Source: UBA1479 sp964012715 (lineage in GTDB: Bacteria > Pseudomonadota > Alphaproteobacteria > Rhodospirillales > Casp-alpha2). Taken from it: a stretch of 64,000 nucleotides of DNA. Below are positions 54,189 to 63,230 of this stretch, in pieces (positions within the stretch are counted from its first letter, which is position 1; every line of letters starts with the position of its first letter). Position numbers and translations under genes: made by a program. Under the pieces are notes generated by a model. It ran no database searches and had not been told where the DNA came from. It saw only the letters and a list, made by a program, of their open reading frames with translations. The stretch spans positions 1-64,000 of the forward strand of contig CAXGUG010000003.1 of the NCBI GenBank assembly GCA_964012715.1, written 5' to 3'.

Positions 54189-54842
54189 TTACAGGATCGA
54201 CTGACCCGTCTTTTCCCAATCTTTCAGGAACGCTTCCAGGCCTTTGTCGGTCAGGGGGTGCTTGAACAACTGCCAGATCACGCCCGGCGGTACGGTGCAC
54301 ACGTCGGCGCCAATCCGCGCCGCGTCGACGATGTGCTGCGGCGAGCGCACGGAAGCGACCAGGATTTCCGTGTGGAATTCGTAATTGCCGTAGATCTCGG
54401 CGATTTCGGCGATCAGGTTCATGCCGTCCTGGCCGATGTCGTCCAACCGGCCGACGAAGGGCGAGATGAAGGCCGCGCCGGCCTTGGCCGCCAACAGCGC
54501 CTGGGCGGCCGAGAAGCACAAGGTGACGTTGACCGGGGTGCCTTCGCCCGACAGGGTCTTGCAGGCGACCAGCCCGGCTTCGGTCAGGGGAACCTTGACC
54601 GCGACGTTGCCGGCGACTTTCGCCAGCTTGCGGCCTTCCTCGATCATGCCGGCGGCGTCGGTCGCCGTGACTTCGGCGGACACGGGGCCGTTGACCAGAT
54701 CGCAGATTTCCTTGATCACGTCGATGAAATCGCGTCCCGATTTGGCGACCAGGGACGGGTTGGTAGTCACGCCGTCGACCAGACCGGTGTCGTTGAGACG
54801 CTTGATTTCGGCCACATCGGCCGTATCGACGAAGAATTTCAT
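54189..54842 (-). CDS. tal: Transaldolase (TalC/fructose-6-phosphate aldolase-like)
   Basis: 217 residues from the ATG at 54842, with GGGAG upstream; the frame continues 13 residues further without support. MKFFVDTADVAEIKRL and VTTNPSLVAKSGRDF are conserved, and Lys83 (NVAVKVPLT) is the Schiff-base residue. The length fits the short transaldolase/fructose-6-phosphate aldolase group. It acts in the non-oxidative pentose phosphate pathway in the cytoplasm. It converges on the PAS gene and is divergent from dtd. Confidence 0.92.
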   Translation of the reverse strand: MKFFVDTADVAEIKRLNDTGLVDGVTTNPSLVAKSGRDFIDVIKEICDLVNGPVSAEVTATDAAGMIEEGRKLAKVAGNVAVKVPLTEAGLVACKTLSGEGTPVNVTLCFSAAQALLAAKAGAAFISPFVGRLDDIGQDGMNLIAEIAEIYGNYEFHTEILVASVRSPQHIVDAARIGADVCTVPPGVIWQLFKHPLTDKGLEAFLKDWEKTGQSIL

Positions 54843-54996
54843 GGGTCGGCTCCCAACCGATTGTGTATTTGTGCGGCTCAATTAACCCCGAGGCCGCGGG
54901 GAAATCAACCGCCCGCGAAATGAAATTCTCATGGCTTGTTCCCCGGGGCGGCCCCACGCATAGTCCGGTCCTTGGATTGAGACAGGGGAATTCACC

Positions 54997-55452
54997 ATGC
55001 GGGCATTGTTGCAACGTGTCACCGAGGCGTCGGTCGCGGTGGTCGAAGACGCAGGGGATGCCGAAACGGTCGGGGCCATCGGCCCTGGATTGGTCGTGCT
55101 GGTCTGCGCCGAGCCCGGGGACACGGAAGATACCGTTGCCTACTTCGCGCGCAAGGTCGCGGCGATGCGGATTTTCGAAGACGCCGAAGGCAAGGTGAAC
55201 CTGTCCGTCCGCGATGTCGGCGGTAGCGCCTTGGTGGTCAGTCAGTTCACCCTGGCCGCCGATTGGAAAAAGGGCAACCGGCCGGGATTTTCCGGCGCCG
55301 CCGATCCGCAAACGGCGGAGCGCCTTTATCTGATGTTCGCGGACCGCTTGCGGGACGAAGGCCTGAGCGTCGAGACCGGCCGCTTCCGCGCCCATATGCG
55401 GGTCAGCCTGATCAACGATGGCCCATTCACGATCTGGATGGACTCCGACTGA
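54997..55452 (+). CDS. dtd: D-aminoacyl-tRNA deacylase
   Basis: 151 residues, the usual length. MRALLQRVTEASV, the active-site SQFTL (ALVVSQFTLAADWKKGNRP) and NDGPFT near the end (variant of the NxGPxT motif) identify Dtd. It removes D-amino acids and glycine mischarged onto tRNA. ATG 54997 follows GACAGGGG. It is a single gene with a hairpin after its stop. Confidence 0.95.
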   Translation: MRALLQRVTEASVAVVEDAGDAETVGAIGPGLVVLVCAEPGDTEDTVAYFARKVAAMRIFEDAEGKVNLSVRDVGGSALVVSQFTLAADWKKGNRPGFSGAADPQTAERLYLMFADRLRDEGLSVETGRFRAHMRVSLINDGPFTIWMDSD

Positions 55453-55479
55453 ACCCGCGACATCGAACCGGACAAAAGA

Positions 55480-55511
55480 AAACGCCGTGACCGGGGCAGG
55501 TCACGGCGTTT
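55480..55511. terminator. Hairpin between dtd and the EF-hand gene
   Basis: AAACGCCGTGACC (55480-55492) and GGTCACGGCGTTT (55499-55511) form a perfect 13-bp stem with a six-base loop. A/T runs at both ends of the stem suit termination in both directions for these convergent genes. Confidence 0.7.
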
Positions 55512-55560
55512 CCATGGTCACCGCCGACGGGGCTTGTCGGCGGTGGCGGGGAGGGAGAAG

Positions 55561-56070
55561 TTAACGGCGCGGGCCGCATTCTTCGCGGTCGTGGCGCTCA
55601 TGGCCCTTGCCGGGACCGTCACCGCGCATGCCGTGGTGCGGCCGGCCTTCGCCGCGTTCGATCTCGCCGTCGTCATTGCGGTCCATGCGGGCCATCATGC
55701 GGTCGGTTTTCTTGGCGATTTCGCCTTCGGTGACCTGGGCGTCGCCGTCGCTGTCGAGCCGCTGGAACATGCGGACCATGCGCTGATGCATGATCTCGTT
55801 GAACAGGCCCTGGAACTCGTCGAGCGACAGTTGGCCGTCCTTGTTCTTGTCGTAGTCGGTGATCGACTTCTTGGTCGCCGAGGCGATTTCGTCCTTGGTG
55901 ATCTTGCCGTCTTTGTTGGCGTCGAAGCGTTCGAACAACATTTCGCCGTGGCCGCCGCCGCGTTTGCCGTAGTCGGCGTGGACGGCGAAGGCCGTGGTGC
56001 CGAGCATGACGGCGGTCAGGGCGCCCAAGACGATTTTGCTGCGGGTGGTGATGCGGGATTTACGTGCCAT
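55561..56070 (-). CDS. Secreted EF-hand calcium-binding protein
   Basis: 169 residues. A signal peptide (about 11-32, ending AVHADYG) predicts periplasmic location. Four EF-hand loops are visible: Asp50-Glu61 (DANKDGKITKDE), Asp74-Glu85 (DKNKDGQLSLDE), Asp106-Glu117 (DSDGDAQVTEGE) and Asp130-Glu141 (DRNDDGEIERGE). The C-terminus is rich in His, Gly and Arg. It should bind Ca2+. The next gene, divergent and 213 bases away, begins a two-component system whose kinase has a His/Asp-rich periplasmic stretch, so metal-responsive control is plausible. Confidence 0.88.
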   Translation of the reverse strand: MARKSRITTRSKIVLGALTAVMLGTTAFAVHADYGKRGGGHGEMLFERFDANKDGKITKDEIASATKKSITDYDKNKDGQLSLDEFQGLFNEIMHQRMVRMFQRLDSDGDAQVTEGEIAKKTDRMMARMDRNDDGEIERGEGRPHHGMRGDGPGKGHERHDREECGPRR

Positions 56071-56283
56071 GAGAAGGCTCCTTGTTTCAGTGCAATGTTT
56101 CGGTGCATTTGCGATGCCCTGATAAAAGCCTTCAAACGTCGCTAAAATATGTCGAGAAAGCAGGAGTTTGTCGCAACTCGTGCCGCCGGGCGGGATTGAT
56201 ACAATCGGTTACAAATTTTTGTCCGCCTGGGTTTCCGGCTCCGGCATATTGAGGATCAGGAATACTGACGAGACCGGCTGAAG

Positions 56284-57012
56284 ATGACTGACAGCGAACA
56301 TATTCTGGTCGTCGACGACCACCCGGACATCCGCGATGCCCTGGCCCGCTATTTGAAAGAACACGGCTACCGGGTGACCACCGCCGACCGCGCCCAATCG
56401 GCGCGCCAGACGTTGGAGACCAGTGCTATCGATCTTGTCGTCCTGGACATCATGATGCCGGGCGAGGACGGCTTGTCGCTGTGCCGGGACCTGCGGGCGA
56501 CGACGTCGCTTCCGGTCATTCTGCTGACGGCCATGGCCGAGGACACGGACCGCATCATCGGTCTGGAAATGGGCGCCGACGATTATGTGACCAAGCCGTT
56601 CAATCCGCGCGAACTGCTGGCCCGGGTCAAGGCCGTCCTGCGCCGCACCGGGGCCATGCCCAAGGCCGGCGGCAGCGAGCCGGCGGGCACCCTTTATCGT
56701 TTCGCCGGATGGACCTTCGATCCCGGCGCGCAATCCCTGACCGGCCCCGACGGCGTGGCGACGCAGTTGTCGACCGGCGAGAGTTTGTTGCTGGGCGTAT
56801 TCGTGCGCCATCCGGGCCGGGTTCTCAACCGCGATCAGTTGTTGGATCTGACGCGGGGCCGGTCGGCGCAGCTGTTCGACCGCGCCATCGACAATCAGGT
56901 CAGCCGCCTGCGCAAGAAGATCGAACAGGACGCGCGCAATCCGGAATTCATCAAGACCCATTGGGGCGGCGGCTACAGCTTCGCCGTCGCGGTCGAGGTT
57001 GCCGAGCCATGA
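56284..57012 (+). CDS. OmpR-family response regulator
   Basis: 242 residues. The receiver domain has Asp11-Asp12, the phosphorylated Asp55 (VVLDIMMPGEDG) and Lys104 (DDYVTKPF). An OmpR-type winged helix follows (about 135-235; RVLNRDQLLDLTRGR, DNQVSRLRKKIEQDARNP). It is translated with the kinase gene, whose ATG overlaps this stop (ATGATGA). The target genes are not known; the divergent EF-hand gene is the nearest candidate. Confidence 0.93.
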   Translation: MTDSEHILVVDDHPDIRDALARYLKEHGYRVTTADRAQSARQTLETSAIDLVVLDIMMPGEDGLSLCRDLRATTSLPVILLTAMAEDTDRIIGLEMGADDYVTKPFNPRELLARVKAVLRRTGAMPKAGGSEPAGTLYRFAGWTFDPGAQSLTGPDGVATQLSTGESLLLGVFVRHPGRVLNRDQLLDLTRGRSAQLFDRAIDNQVSRLRKKIEQDARNPEFIKTHWGGGYSFAVAVEVAEP

Positions 57013-58472
57013 TGAAGTATCTGTGGCCGCGATCGCTGGCGGGGCAATTGGTCCTGTCGCTGTTGGCTGCCATCCTGGCGGCGCAACTCGCGGGCTTTCT
57101 TATCTTCGCGCAGGACCGGCGCGACGCGATCATCGGCGCCCGGCATGAATTGGTGTTGCTGCGCGCGGCCTCGTTGGTTCAGACGCTGAACCACCTGCCG
57201 AAGCGTCGGGACGACGCCTTGGTCCAGACGGTGTTGACCGCCGCGACCTCGGGCTTGGTGCGGTTTCGGATTGCGCCGGACAGCCCGCTGCCCGCCGATG
57301 CGCCGGAATACCGGGACAACGACCTCGCCCGGTCGCTGGCGTCCCGCCTGGGCGATGCCGGAGACCGGCCGGTTCTGGTCAAGGTCGCGGAAGACGGTGG
57401 ATACGGCATTCTTCGTCCCCTGGACTTTTTCCATCGAAAAATGGACGAGCGCCGCCGCGACGATCACGAGCGCCACGGCGATCATGATGACGATAAGCAC
57501 GAGGACAAACATGGTGCGTCCCGCTATCGCTTCCCGATCGGCCTGACCCTGGCCGTGGCCCTGAACGACGGCGGCTGGCTGGTCGGCGAACTGGCGGCCC
57601 CGGTGCCGCGCGGTTGGGGGACACGGACGCTGACCGGTGTGTTGCTGCTGGTGTTCGCCGTTTCCGTGGTTGGGGTGTTGGTGGTCCGTCGCCTGACCCG
57701 GCCCCTGGGCGACCTGGCCGACGCCGCCGATACATTGGGCCGGGGCGGCGTGCCGCCCAAGCTGGCGCCCTCCGGTCCCGGCGAAATCCGCCGTACCATC
57801 GCCGCCTTCAACACCATGAGCGAACGGTTGCATCGATTCGTCGCTGACCGAACCCGGATGCTGGCCGCGATCAGTCACGATTTGCGTTCGCCGCTGACCT
57901 CCCTGCGTTTGCGCGCGGAGTTCATCACCGACGATGCCGACAACAAGCAGAAGATTCTGAATATCCTGGACGAGATGGAACGCATCACCGAAGCCACGCT
58001 GGCGTTCGCCAGGGACGACATGGCCGGTGGGGCGCTCGAAGACGCGGATGTCGCACAGCTATGCAGCGACGTCGTCGAGGAATTGAGTGATCAAGGATTC
58101 GACGCCAGCTGCGAGACAAGCGGGGCGGCGATATTGAACTGTCAGCCGACGGCGCTGAAACGGGCAATCCGGAACCTGGCCGAGAACGCGGCCAAATACG
58201 GCGGGCAGGCGCGGCTTGGCGTTCTCAAATCTGCGGATGCATTGACGATCACGGTCGAGGACGATGGCCCCGGTATCCCCGAAGCGGACTTCGATCAGGT
58301 GTTCGAGCCGTTCACCCGCCTGGAAACCTCGCGCAGTCAGGAAACGGGGGGCGTCGGCCTGGGTATGGCGATCGCCCGCAATATCGTGCGCGCCCATGGG
58401 GGCGATATCAGCCTTCAGAACCTGACGCCGCGCGGATTGCGGGTGCAGGTCACACTGCCGTTGCCGCATTAG
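57009..58472 (+). CDS. Sensor histidine kinase with His/Asp-rich periplasmic insert
   Basis: 487 residues from ATG 57009, overlapping the regulator stop; longer upstream frames are inside that gene. Membrane helix 1 is at about 12-35 and helix 2 at about 207-227. Between them, residues about 140-171 hold a run dense in His, Asp, Glu and Arg (DDHERHGDHDDDKHEDKHG), unlike the rest and able to bind metal. HAMP, HisKA (AAISHDLRSPLTSLRLR) and the ATPase domain (LAENAAKYG, DDGPGIPE, GVGLGMAIARN) follow. It probably senses a metal ion and phosphorylates the co-encoded regulator. Confidence 0.92.
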   Translation: MMKYLWPRSLAGQLVLSLLAAILAAQLAGFLIFAQDRRDAIIGARHELVLLRAASLVQTLNHLPKRRDDALVQTVLTAATSGLVRFRIAPDSPLPADAPEYRDNDLARSLASRLGDAGDRPVLVKVAEDGGYGILRPLDFFHRKMDERRRDDHERHGDHDDDKHEDKHGASRYRFPIGLTLAVALNDGGWLVGELAAPVPRGWGTRTLTGVLLLVFAVSVVGVLVVRRLTRPLGDLADAADTLGRGGVPPKLAPSGPGEIRRTIAAFNTMSERLHRFVADRTRMLAAISHDLRSPLTSLRLRAEFITDDADNKQKILNILDEMERITEATLAFARDDMAGGALEDADVAQLCSDVVEELSDQGFDASCETSGAAILNCQPTALKRAIRNLAENAAKYGGQARLGVLKSADALTITVEDDGPGIPEADFDQVFEPFTRLETSRSQETGGVGLGMAIARNIVRAHGGDISLQNLTPRGLRVQVTLPLPH

Positions 58473-58488
58473 CAACAGGCTTATAACT

Positions 58489-58512
58489 AAAGCCTTGTTG
58501 GCGAAGGCTTTT
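58489..58512 (+). terminator. Rho-independent terminator of the two-component operon
   Basis: AAAGCCTT (58489-58496) and AAGGCTTT (58504-58511) with a seven-base loop, running into TTTTATTTTAA. It separates the two-component genes from the EAL-like triplet. Confidence 0.72.
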
Positions 58513-58607
58513 ATTTTAAGGTTATACTTCTCTCGTGCTTTTAACGCCGGATAGGGGCCGGCGAGGGAATGGGTGTCCGAAACGGCCACCCGCAGAGGAG
58601 GTAGCCC

Positions 58608-59828
58608 GTGGACAACCTGGACCCGGACGGGAGCGGCGATCCCGGCGGCGAAATCGGTACGATTCACGACCTGATGGAGACGCTCAACCATTGGGTGCCG
58701 GGGGAATCCGACTTCAATCATCTGCTGCTGGTGTCGTTCACCACGCTGGGCGAGGCCGATCAGCGGGAAGGGGCCCTGCAGGCGCTGGAAGGCGCTTTTC
58801 TCAGCTTCGCCCATAACCGCGGCGGTCATGTCTTCCAACTGTCGGACCTGGACGCGGCGATTCTGATCAAGCTGGCCGACTTCAACCGCATGGAAACCAT
58901 GATGGACCTGAAGGTCGATATCATGCGGGTGATCCAGCACCATCTGCCGGAACATTTCTCCAAGATCGATCAGGCCCGCCTGATCCGCCCGATCGATCTG
59001 GCAACGCGTCTGGACACAGCCAAGCGGTTTTTGGAAGCCTATGGCGATCGCCGCCGTGAAACCGGCGTCAACGAGGAAGGCGAACGGCCGCTCAGCCTGC
59101 AGGACATTCAAAAGCTGCGTGCCGCCCTGCAAAAGCTGGGGCCGCGCGAATTCGGCCGCCGCTATATCCGCTCGCAGACGGCGGCGCGCATTTTGCCGGG
59201 TCAGGCCGCGAAACCGGCGATGACGGAGTATTACGTCGGCGTCGCTCAGTTGAAGCAATCGATCCTGCGTGGCGTCAACATCAGCGGCGCTGGGAACGTG
59301 TTCAACCAACTGACCCTGACCTTCGATCGGGCGTTGTTGTATTGCATCGGCGCCGTTGCCGGGGATCGGTCAAAGACGTCGCTGAACATGAACGTCGAAA
59401 CCGTCTTCACCAATGCCTTCGAACACTATGTGCGGGACGGCGGCGAGGCCGGCCTGAACGGTGTGGTCATCGAATTCCGCCAGGACAACATGTTCCAGCA
59501 GTTCGGCAATTTTCAGACGGCTTGCGACCTGATCAAGAAGCGCGGCGGGATGGTCGCGGTCGACAACGTCCCGCCCGAAAGCCTGGGGGTGGTCAATTTG
59601 CACCGCCTGAATGTGCGCATGGCCAAATTGATGTGGCGCGCCGACGCGGAAGAAATTTTCCTGAACGCCAAGGATGACATCAAGATGATGCAGGACAGCG
59701 GGACGGTGATGGTTATGGCCCATGTCGATGACCAACAGGCGATCGATATCGGCCAGAGCCTGGGTATTACCCTGTTCCAGGGATATCACGTGGACAAACT
59801 ACTTTCCGGCGGCAAGACCGCAACCTGA
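58608..59828 (+). CDS. Degenerate EAL-like protein, paralogue 1 of 3
   Basis: 406 residues from GTG 58608 with a strong AGAGGAGG at 58594-58601. The C-terminal half (about 205-400) follows the order of an EAL domain but without its catalytic residues: EYYVGV for the E-A-L site, VVIEFRQDNMFQQF for the second Glu motif, VAVDNVPPESLGVV (Asp319-Asn-Val-Pro) for DDFG, VMAHVDD for AEGVE, and FQGYHVDKLL at the end. The N-terminal 190 residues (LLLVSFTTLGEADQ) are not recognised. No signal peptide or membrane helix. It is the first of three adjacent paralogues. It may bind a nucleotide or a partner rather than cleave c-di-GMP. Confidence 0.65.
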   Translation: MDNLDPDGSGDPGGEIGTIHDLMETLNHWVPGESDFNHLLLVSFTTLGEADQREGALQALEGAFLSFAHNRGGHVFQLSDLDAAILIKLADFNRMETMMDLKVDIMRVIQHHLPEHFSKIDQARLIRPIDLATRLDTAKRFLEAYGDRRRETGVNEEGERPLSLQDIQKLRAALQKLGPREFGRRYIRSQTAARILPGQAAKPAMTEYYVGVAQLKQSILRGVNISGAGNVFNQLTLTFDRALLYCIGAVAGDRSKTSLNMNVETVFTNAFEHYVRDGGEAGLNGVVIEFRQDNMFQQFGNFQTACDLIKKRGGMVAVDNVPPESLGVVNLHRLNVRMAKLMWRADAEEIFLNAKDDIKMMQDSGTVMVMAHVDDQQAIDIGQSLGITLFQGYHVDKLLSGGKTAT

Positions 59829-59871
59829 CGGCATCCCGGTTGGGCCGGGCGGAGAATCTGGGGAACGGACG

Positions 59872-61059
59872 ATGGCATTCGGGTCTTCACCTATGGCGGG
59901 CGACGCCGCCGACCTGCTGCGTAAATTGCGCGCCATGGGCGGGCGGAAAGCGGATGTGAACAGCTTGTTGCTGGTCGATCTGTCGGATTTGGGGCTGCCC
60001 GAAGACGACGACTATTTGTGGAACGAGATCGAGGAAATCCACGCCCGCATCGCCCGGGTGCGCGGTGGCGAGGCCTATCGCCTGTCGCCGACGAATATCG
60101 CGCTGATCGCCAATCTGACCGAAATGAACAGGATGGAAGTTCCCCAGGAACTGAAGATGCATCTGTTCAAAATTCTGCGCGAGGAAGCGCCGGACAAGGT
60201 GACGGAGGTCGATCAATCCAAGATCGTCCGCAGCATCGATCTGACGACCCAGATGGCCGGGGCGATCCGCTTCCTGGAAGCCTTCGAGGAACGGGCCAAG
60301 GAGCAGGGCGTGATCGCCGGGGCCGATGGCCTGCGCAGCATCAACCTGTCTGATATTCAGTCCGTCCGGGCCCTTCACACCAAGGTCGGCGACAAGGCTT
60401 TCGTCGATACCTACGTTCAGGGCCAGACCATCGCCTTGATCACCGAGGGCAAACCGCCGGTGCCGATCGCCCGGGAATACTATGTCCGCATGGATTTGTT
60501 GCGGAGCGATGCGCTGCAAGATGTGGCGATCCATGAATCCGATCCCCTGTTCCCGCAGTTGACCATGGTGTTGGACAGTCTGGTCCTGGGGGCCTATCGC
60601 CTGTTCAATCCGAAAGGCTCCAAATGTGCGGTCAATCTGACCTTGGAGACGGTCGGCAACACGGCCTATCAAAAATTCATAGCGGCGGCGGGTGAAAGCC
60701 GATTGGGGAACGTGATCGTCGAGATCCGGCTGGCCGATATCATACGCGACCTGCGTAAATACGAGGCGGCCCAGGCCGCCGTTCGATCCCTTGGCGGAAC
60801 GGTCGCGATCGATATCATCGATCCGGCGGCGCTAGGGGTGCTCAACCTGGCGGGCTTCAAGGCCAATATCGCCAAAGTTTTGTGGCGCGATTCCGGTGCG
60901 GAAACTCTGGCGCGCTACCGCTCGGTGATCAAACAGGCCCAGGATGCAGGCTGTATCGTGGTATTGTGCCGCGTCGATTCAGAGCTCGGTTTGCGAGTCG
61001 GGCGCGAGGTTGGCATCACCGCATTCCAGGGCTTGCATGTCGAAGGCATGATGTTGTGA
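59872..61059 (+). CDS. Degenerate EAL-like protein, paralogue 2 of 3
   Basis: 395 residues from ATG 59872, 43 bases after paralogue 1. It shares the overall layout: LLLVDLSDLGLPED near the start, REYYVRMDLLRSD, the motif VIVEIRLADIIRDL, VAIDIIDPAALGVLNLAGF (Asp314-Ile-Ile-Asp in place of DDFG), CRVDSELGLRVG and FQGLHVEGMM at the end. It is the most divergent of the three: TLETVG stands where the other two have NVETVF. Metal-binding residues of active EAL enzymes are missing, so phosphodiesterase activity is unlikely. Confidence 0.65.
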   Translation: MAFGSSPMAGDAADLLRKLRAMGGRKADVNSLLLVDLSDLGLPEDDDYLWNEIEEIHARIARVRGGEAYRLSPTNIALIANLTEMNRMEVPQELKMHLFKILREEAPDKVTEVDQSKIVRSIDLTTQMAGAIRFLEAFEERAKEQGVIAGADGLRSINLSDIQSVRALHTKVGDKAFVDTYVQGQTIALITEGKPPVPIAREYYVRMDLLRSDALQDVAIHESDPLFPQLTMVLDSLVLGAYRLFNPKGSKCAVNLTLETVGNTAYQKFIAAAGESRLGNVIVEIRLADIIRDLRKYEAAQAAVRSLGGTVAIDIIDPAALGVLNLAGFKANIAKVLWRDSGAETLARYRSVIKQAQDAGCIVVLCRVDSELGLRVGREVGITAFQGLHVEGMML

Positions 61060-61186
61060 TGCCTTGGTAAATTAACTCTGTATTATCAACTCGTTGATTA
61101 GGGTGAGCAAAATACGGGAATGGCTCTTGCCGTGTCCGGGGCCGAAGGGTCAAAATCCAGACTATTAACAGCGGATAGTTAGAAGC

Positions 61187-62365
61187 ATGGCGGAAACAAG
61201 CTCCGGTGGTGGCGATCATCTCAAGCTGCTGACGCGCCTGAAGCATTGGAAGGGTGGCGCGGAAGAGCCTAACCACCTGATTTTGGTTAGTTTTTCTACC
61301 CTCGGCATGACCGAGGAAGAAGACAAGCTGCTGCGTAAGAAGACGGATGAATCCTACGAACGTTCGCACGAGCGGCGTGGCGCGGAAGTCTATCGTCTGA
61401 CCAACACAGACACCGCCTTGTTGATGAAATTGAATGACTACAACCAGATGGAGTGGACCTCGGAGCTTAAGGTCGACCTGATTCGCGTCATTCAGCAGAA
61501 TTTCCCCGAATATTTCGGCCAAATCGACCAGTCGCGGATGCTGCGGATCATCAATCTGCAAGGGCGTCTGCAGAACGCGATCAAGTTTTTGGAAGCCTTC
61601 GATGATCGCGCCAAGGAAGCCGGTGTCGGCACCGGCGATTCCCGGCCGCTGCGCGAAAGCGATATCCAGGTCGTGCGCGACGGCATGCGCAAGATGGGCA
61701 AGAAGACGTTCACCGACAACTTCATCCGCTCCCAGGCGACGGTGCTGATCACGCCGGGCAAGCCGCCCATGCCGGTGATGCGGGAGTACTTCATCTCGGT
61801 CGAAATGATCCGCCAACACATTCTGACCAATGTCGATTTCCGCGGCGCGGGGCTGGTGTTCCAGCATCTGACGCGGTCGCTCGATCAGATGCTGATCGAA
61901 TGTTTCGACGAGGTAAATCCGGACCGGGCCAAGGCCTCCCTGAACCTCAACGTCGAAACCGTGTTTACCCATTCGTTCCAAAACCTGTTGGAGCGGGGCG
62001 AAAAGTCGCTCGGCAATCTGGTTTTGGAATTCCGCGCCGAAAACATCTTGCAGAACTTCGACCAGTTTCTGACGGCGTCGGAACTGATCCGCTCGCGCGG
62101 CGGCACCATCGCGATCGACGCGATCATCCCGGAAAGCTTGGGCGTGATCGATCTGCCGCGTCTGGGGGCCAAGCTGGCCAAGGTATTCTGGCGCCCGGGA
62201 ACGGAAGCGGTTCTCCCGCAGTTCAAGGAAGCCATTCAAAGCCTGCAGCAACGGGGCACGGTCCTGGTTCTGGCCCGCGTCGATGACGAACTGGGCATCA
62301 AGACGGGTCATGCTTGCGGCATCACCATGTTCCAGGGCTTTTACATCGACGACATGGTGTCTTGA
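61187..62365 (+). CDS. Degenerate EAL-like protein, paralogue 3 of 3
   Basis: 392 residues from ATG 61187, 127 bases after paralogue 2, so it may have its own promoter; two short inverted repeats (ATCAACTCGTTGAT at 61085-61098 and ACTAT/ATAGT before the start) lie in the gap. Motifs match paralogue 1: LILVSFSTLGMTEE, NVETVF, LVLEFRAENILQNF, IAIDAIIPESLGVIDL (Asp311-Ala-Ile-Ile), ARVDDELGIKTG and FQGFYIDDMV. The catalytic residues of EAL phosphodiesterases are again absent. Three copies in a row that differ strongly suggest specialised subunits or a heteromeric complex. Confidence 0.65.
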   Translation: MAETSSGGGDHLKLLTRLKHWKGGAEEPNHLILVSFSTLGMTEEEDKLLRKKTDESYERSHERRGAEVYRLTNTDTALLMKLNDYNQMEWTSELKVDLIRVIQQNFPEYFGQIDQSRMLRIINLQGRLQNAIKFLEAFDDRAKEAGVGTGDSRPLRESDIQVVRDGMRKMGKKTFTDNFIRSQATVLITPGKPPMPVMREYFISVEMIRQHILTNVDFRGAGLVFQHLTRSLDQMLIECFDEVNPDRAKASLNLNVETVFTHSFQNLLERGEKSLGNLVLEFRAENILQNFDQFLTASELIRSRGGTIAIDAIIPESLGVIDLPRLGAKLAKVFWRPGTEAVLPQFKEAIQSLQQRGTVLVLARVDDELGIKTGHACGITMFQGFYIDDMVS

Positions 62366-62391
62366 TCGCGCCTTTCTGATACGGTCGCAGG

Positions 62392-63204
62392 ATGCGTATC
62401 TGGACCCGAGTTTTCCCGCTTTTCGTCTGTGTCCTGTTTGTCGGTCTGGCTGCCGGTCCGACCGCGCGGGCGCAGGATGTTTCCAACGTCGATTTGTTGA
62501 AGGCCTTCGCCGGGGTCGCCCTTGGCTCCGAATACGAAAAGCGCGAACCACGTATCCTGAAATGGGAAAAGCCGGTCAATGCCGCGATCATCGGCAAGGG
62601 TTATCCGCCTTTGTTCGAGCAATTGGTGGTCAAGCAGTTGGCCGATCTCGCCAAGGAAACGAACCATCCGGTGCAACTGGTCTATTCCGAGACCATGCGC
62701 CGGGAAAAACGCCTGCCCGCCAACGTTTCGAAAATTCCCATCAACATGCTGATCTTCTACGCGCCGAAGGCGGACCTTCCGGCCATGGTCGAGAAGCATA
62801 CCAAGGGCGCGTTCAAGGCTCCTGACGTGGCGCGGATGAGCAACCTGGGTTTCTGTCACGGCCGGTTGCAGATCTTCAAATCCGGCGCGTTGAAGTTCGT
62901 TTACGCCGCCGTCCCGGCCGAAATCACGACCCAGGTCGTCTACGGCAATACCCGCGTAGATCCCAAGATTTTCCTGCGCGCCTGCGTGACCGAGGAAATC
63001 ACCCAGCTGATGGGCCTGATCAACGACGTCAAAGGGCTGAAGATCTCGATCTTTTCCGACGACAGCGCGCATGTCGATCTGACCGAGGCCGATCGTTGGA
63101 TGCTACGCCTGCTGTACGACCCCAGGGTCAAGGCCGGCATGAAGCCGGACGAAGTCCTGCCCCTGGTGGCACGCATGCTGCTCGAAAAACGCCCCGGCAA
63201 ATAG
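62392..63204 (+). CDS. Secreted DUF2927-family protein
   Basis: 270 residues with a signal peptide (about 1-27, ending ARAQDV). The C-terminal part CVTEEITQLMGLINDVKGL, SIFSDDSAHVDLTEADRWML and LLYDPRVKAGMKPDEV matches the DUF2927 family of secreted alphaproteobacterial proteins; the Glu-Glu-x-x-Gln stretch resembles a degenerate protease helix. Two Cys (CHGR and ACVTEE) may form a disulfide. It begins 26 bases after the third EAL-like gene, so it is probably co-transcribed with it. Function unknown. Confidence 0.78.
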   Translation: MRIWTRVFPLFVCVLFVGLAAGPTARAQDVSNVDLLKAFAGVALGSEYEKREPRILKWEKPVNAAIIGKGYPPLFEQLVVKQLADLAKETNHPVQLVYSETMRREKRLPANVSKIPINMLIFYAPKADLPAMVEKHTKGAFKAPDVARMSNLGFCHGRLQIFKSGALKFVYAAVPAEITTQVVYGNTRVDPKIFLRACVTEEITQLMGLINDVKGLKISIFSDDSAHVDLTEADRWMLRLLYDPRVKAGMKPDEVLPLVARMLLEKRPGK

Positions 63205-63230
63205 CCCCGCCGGGCGGCGTCAGGTTGCCC

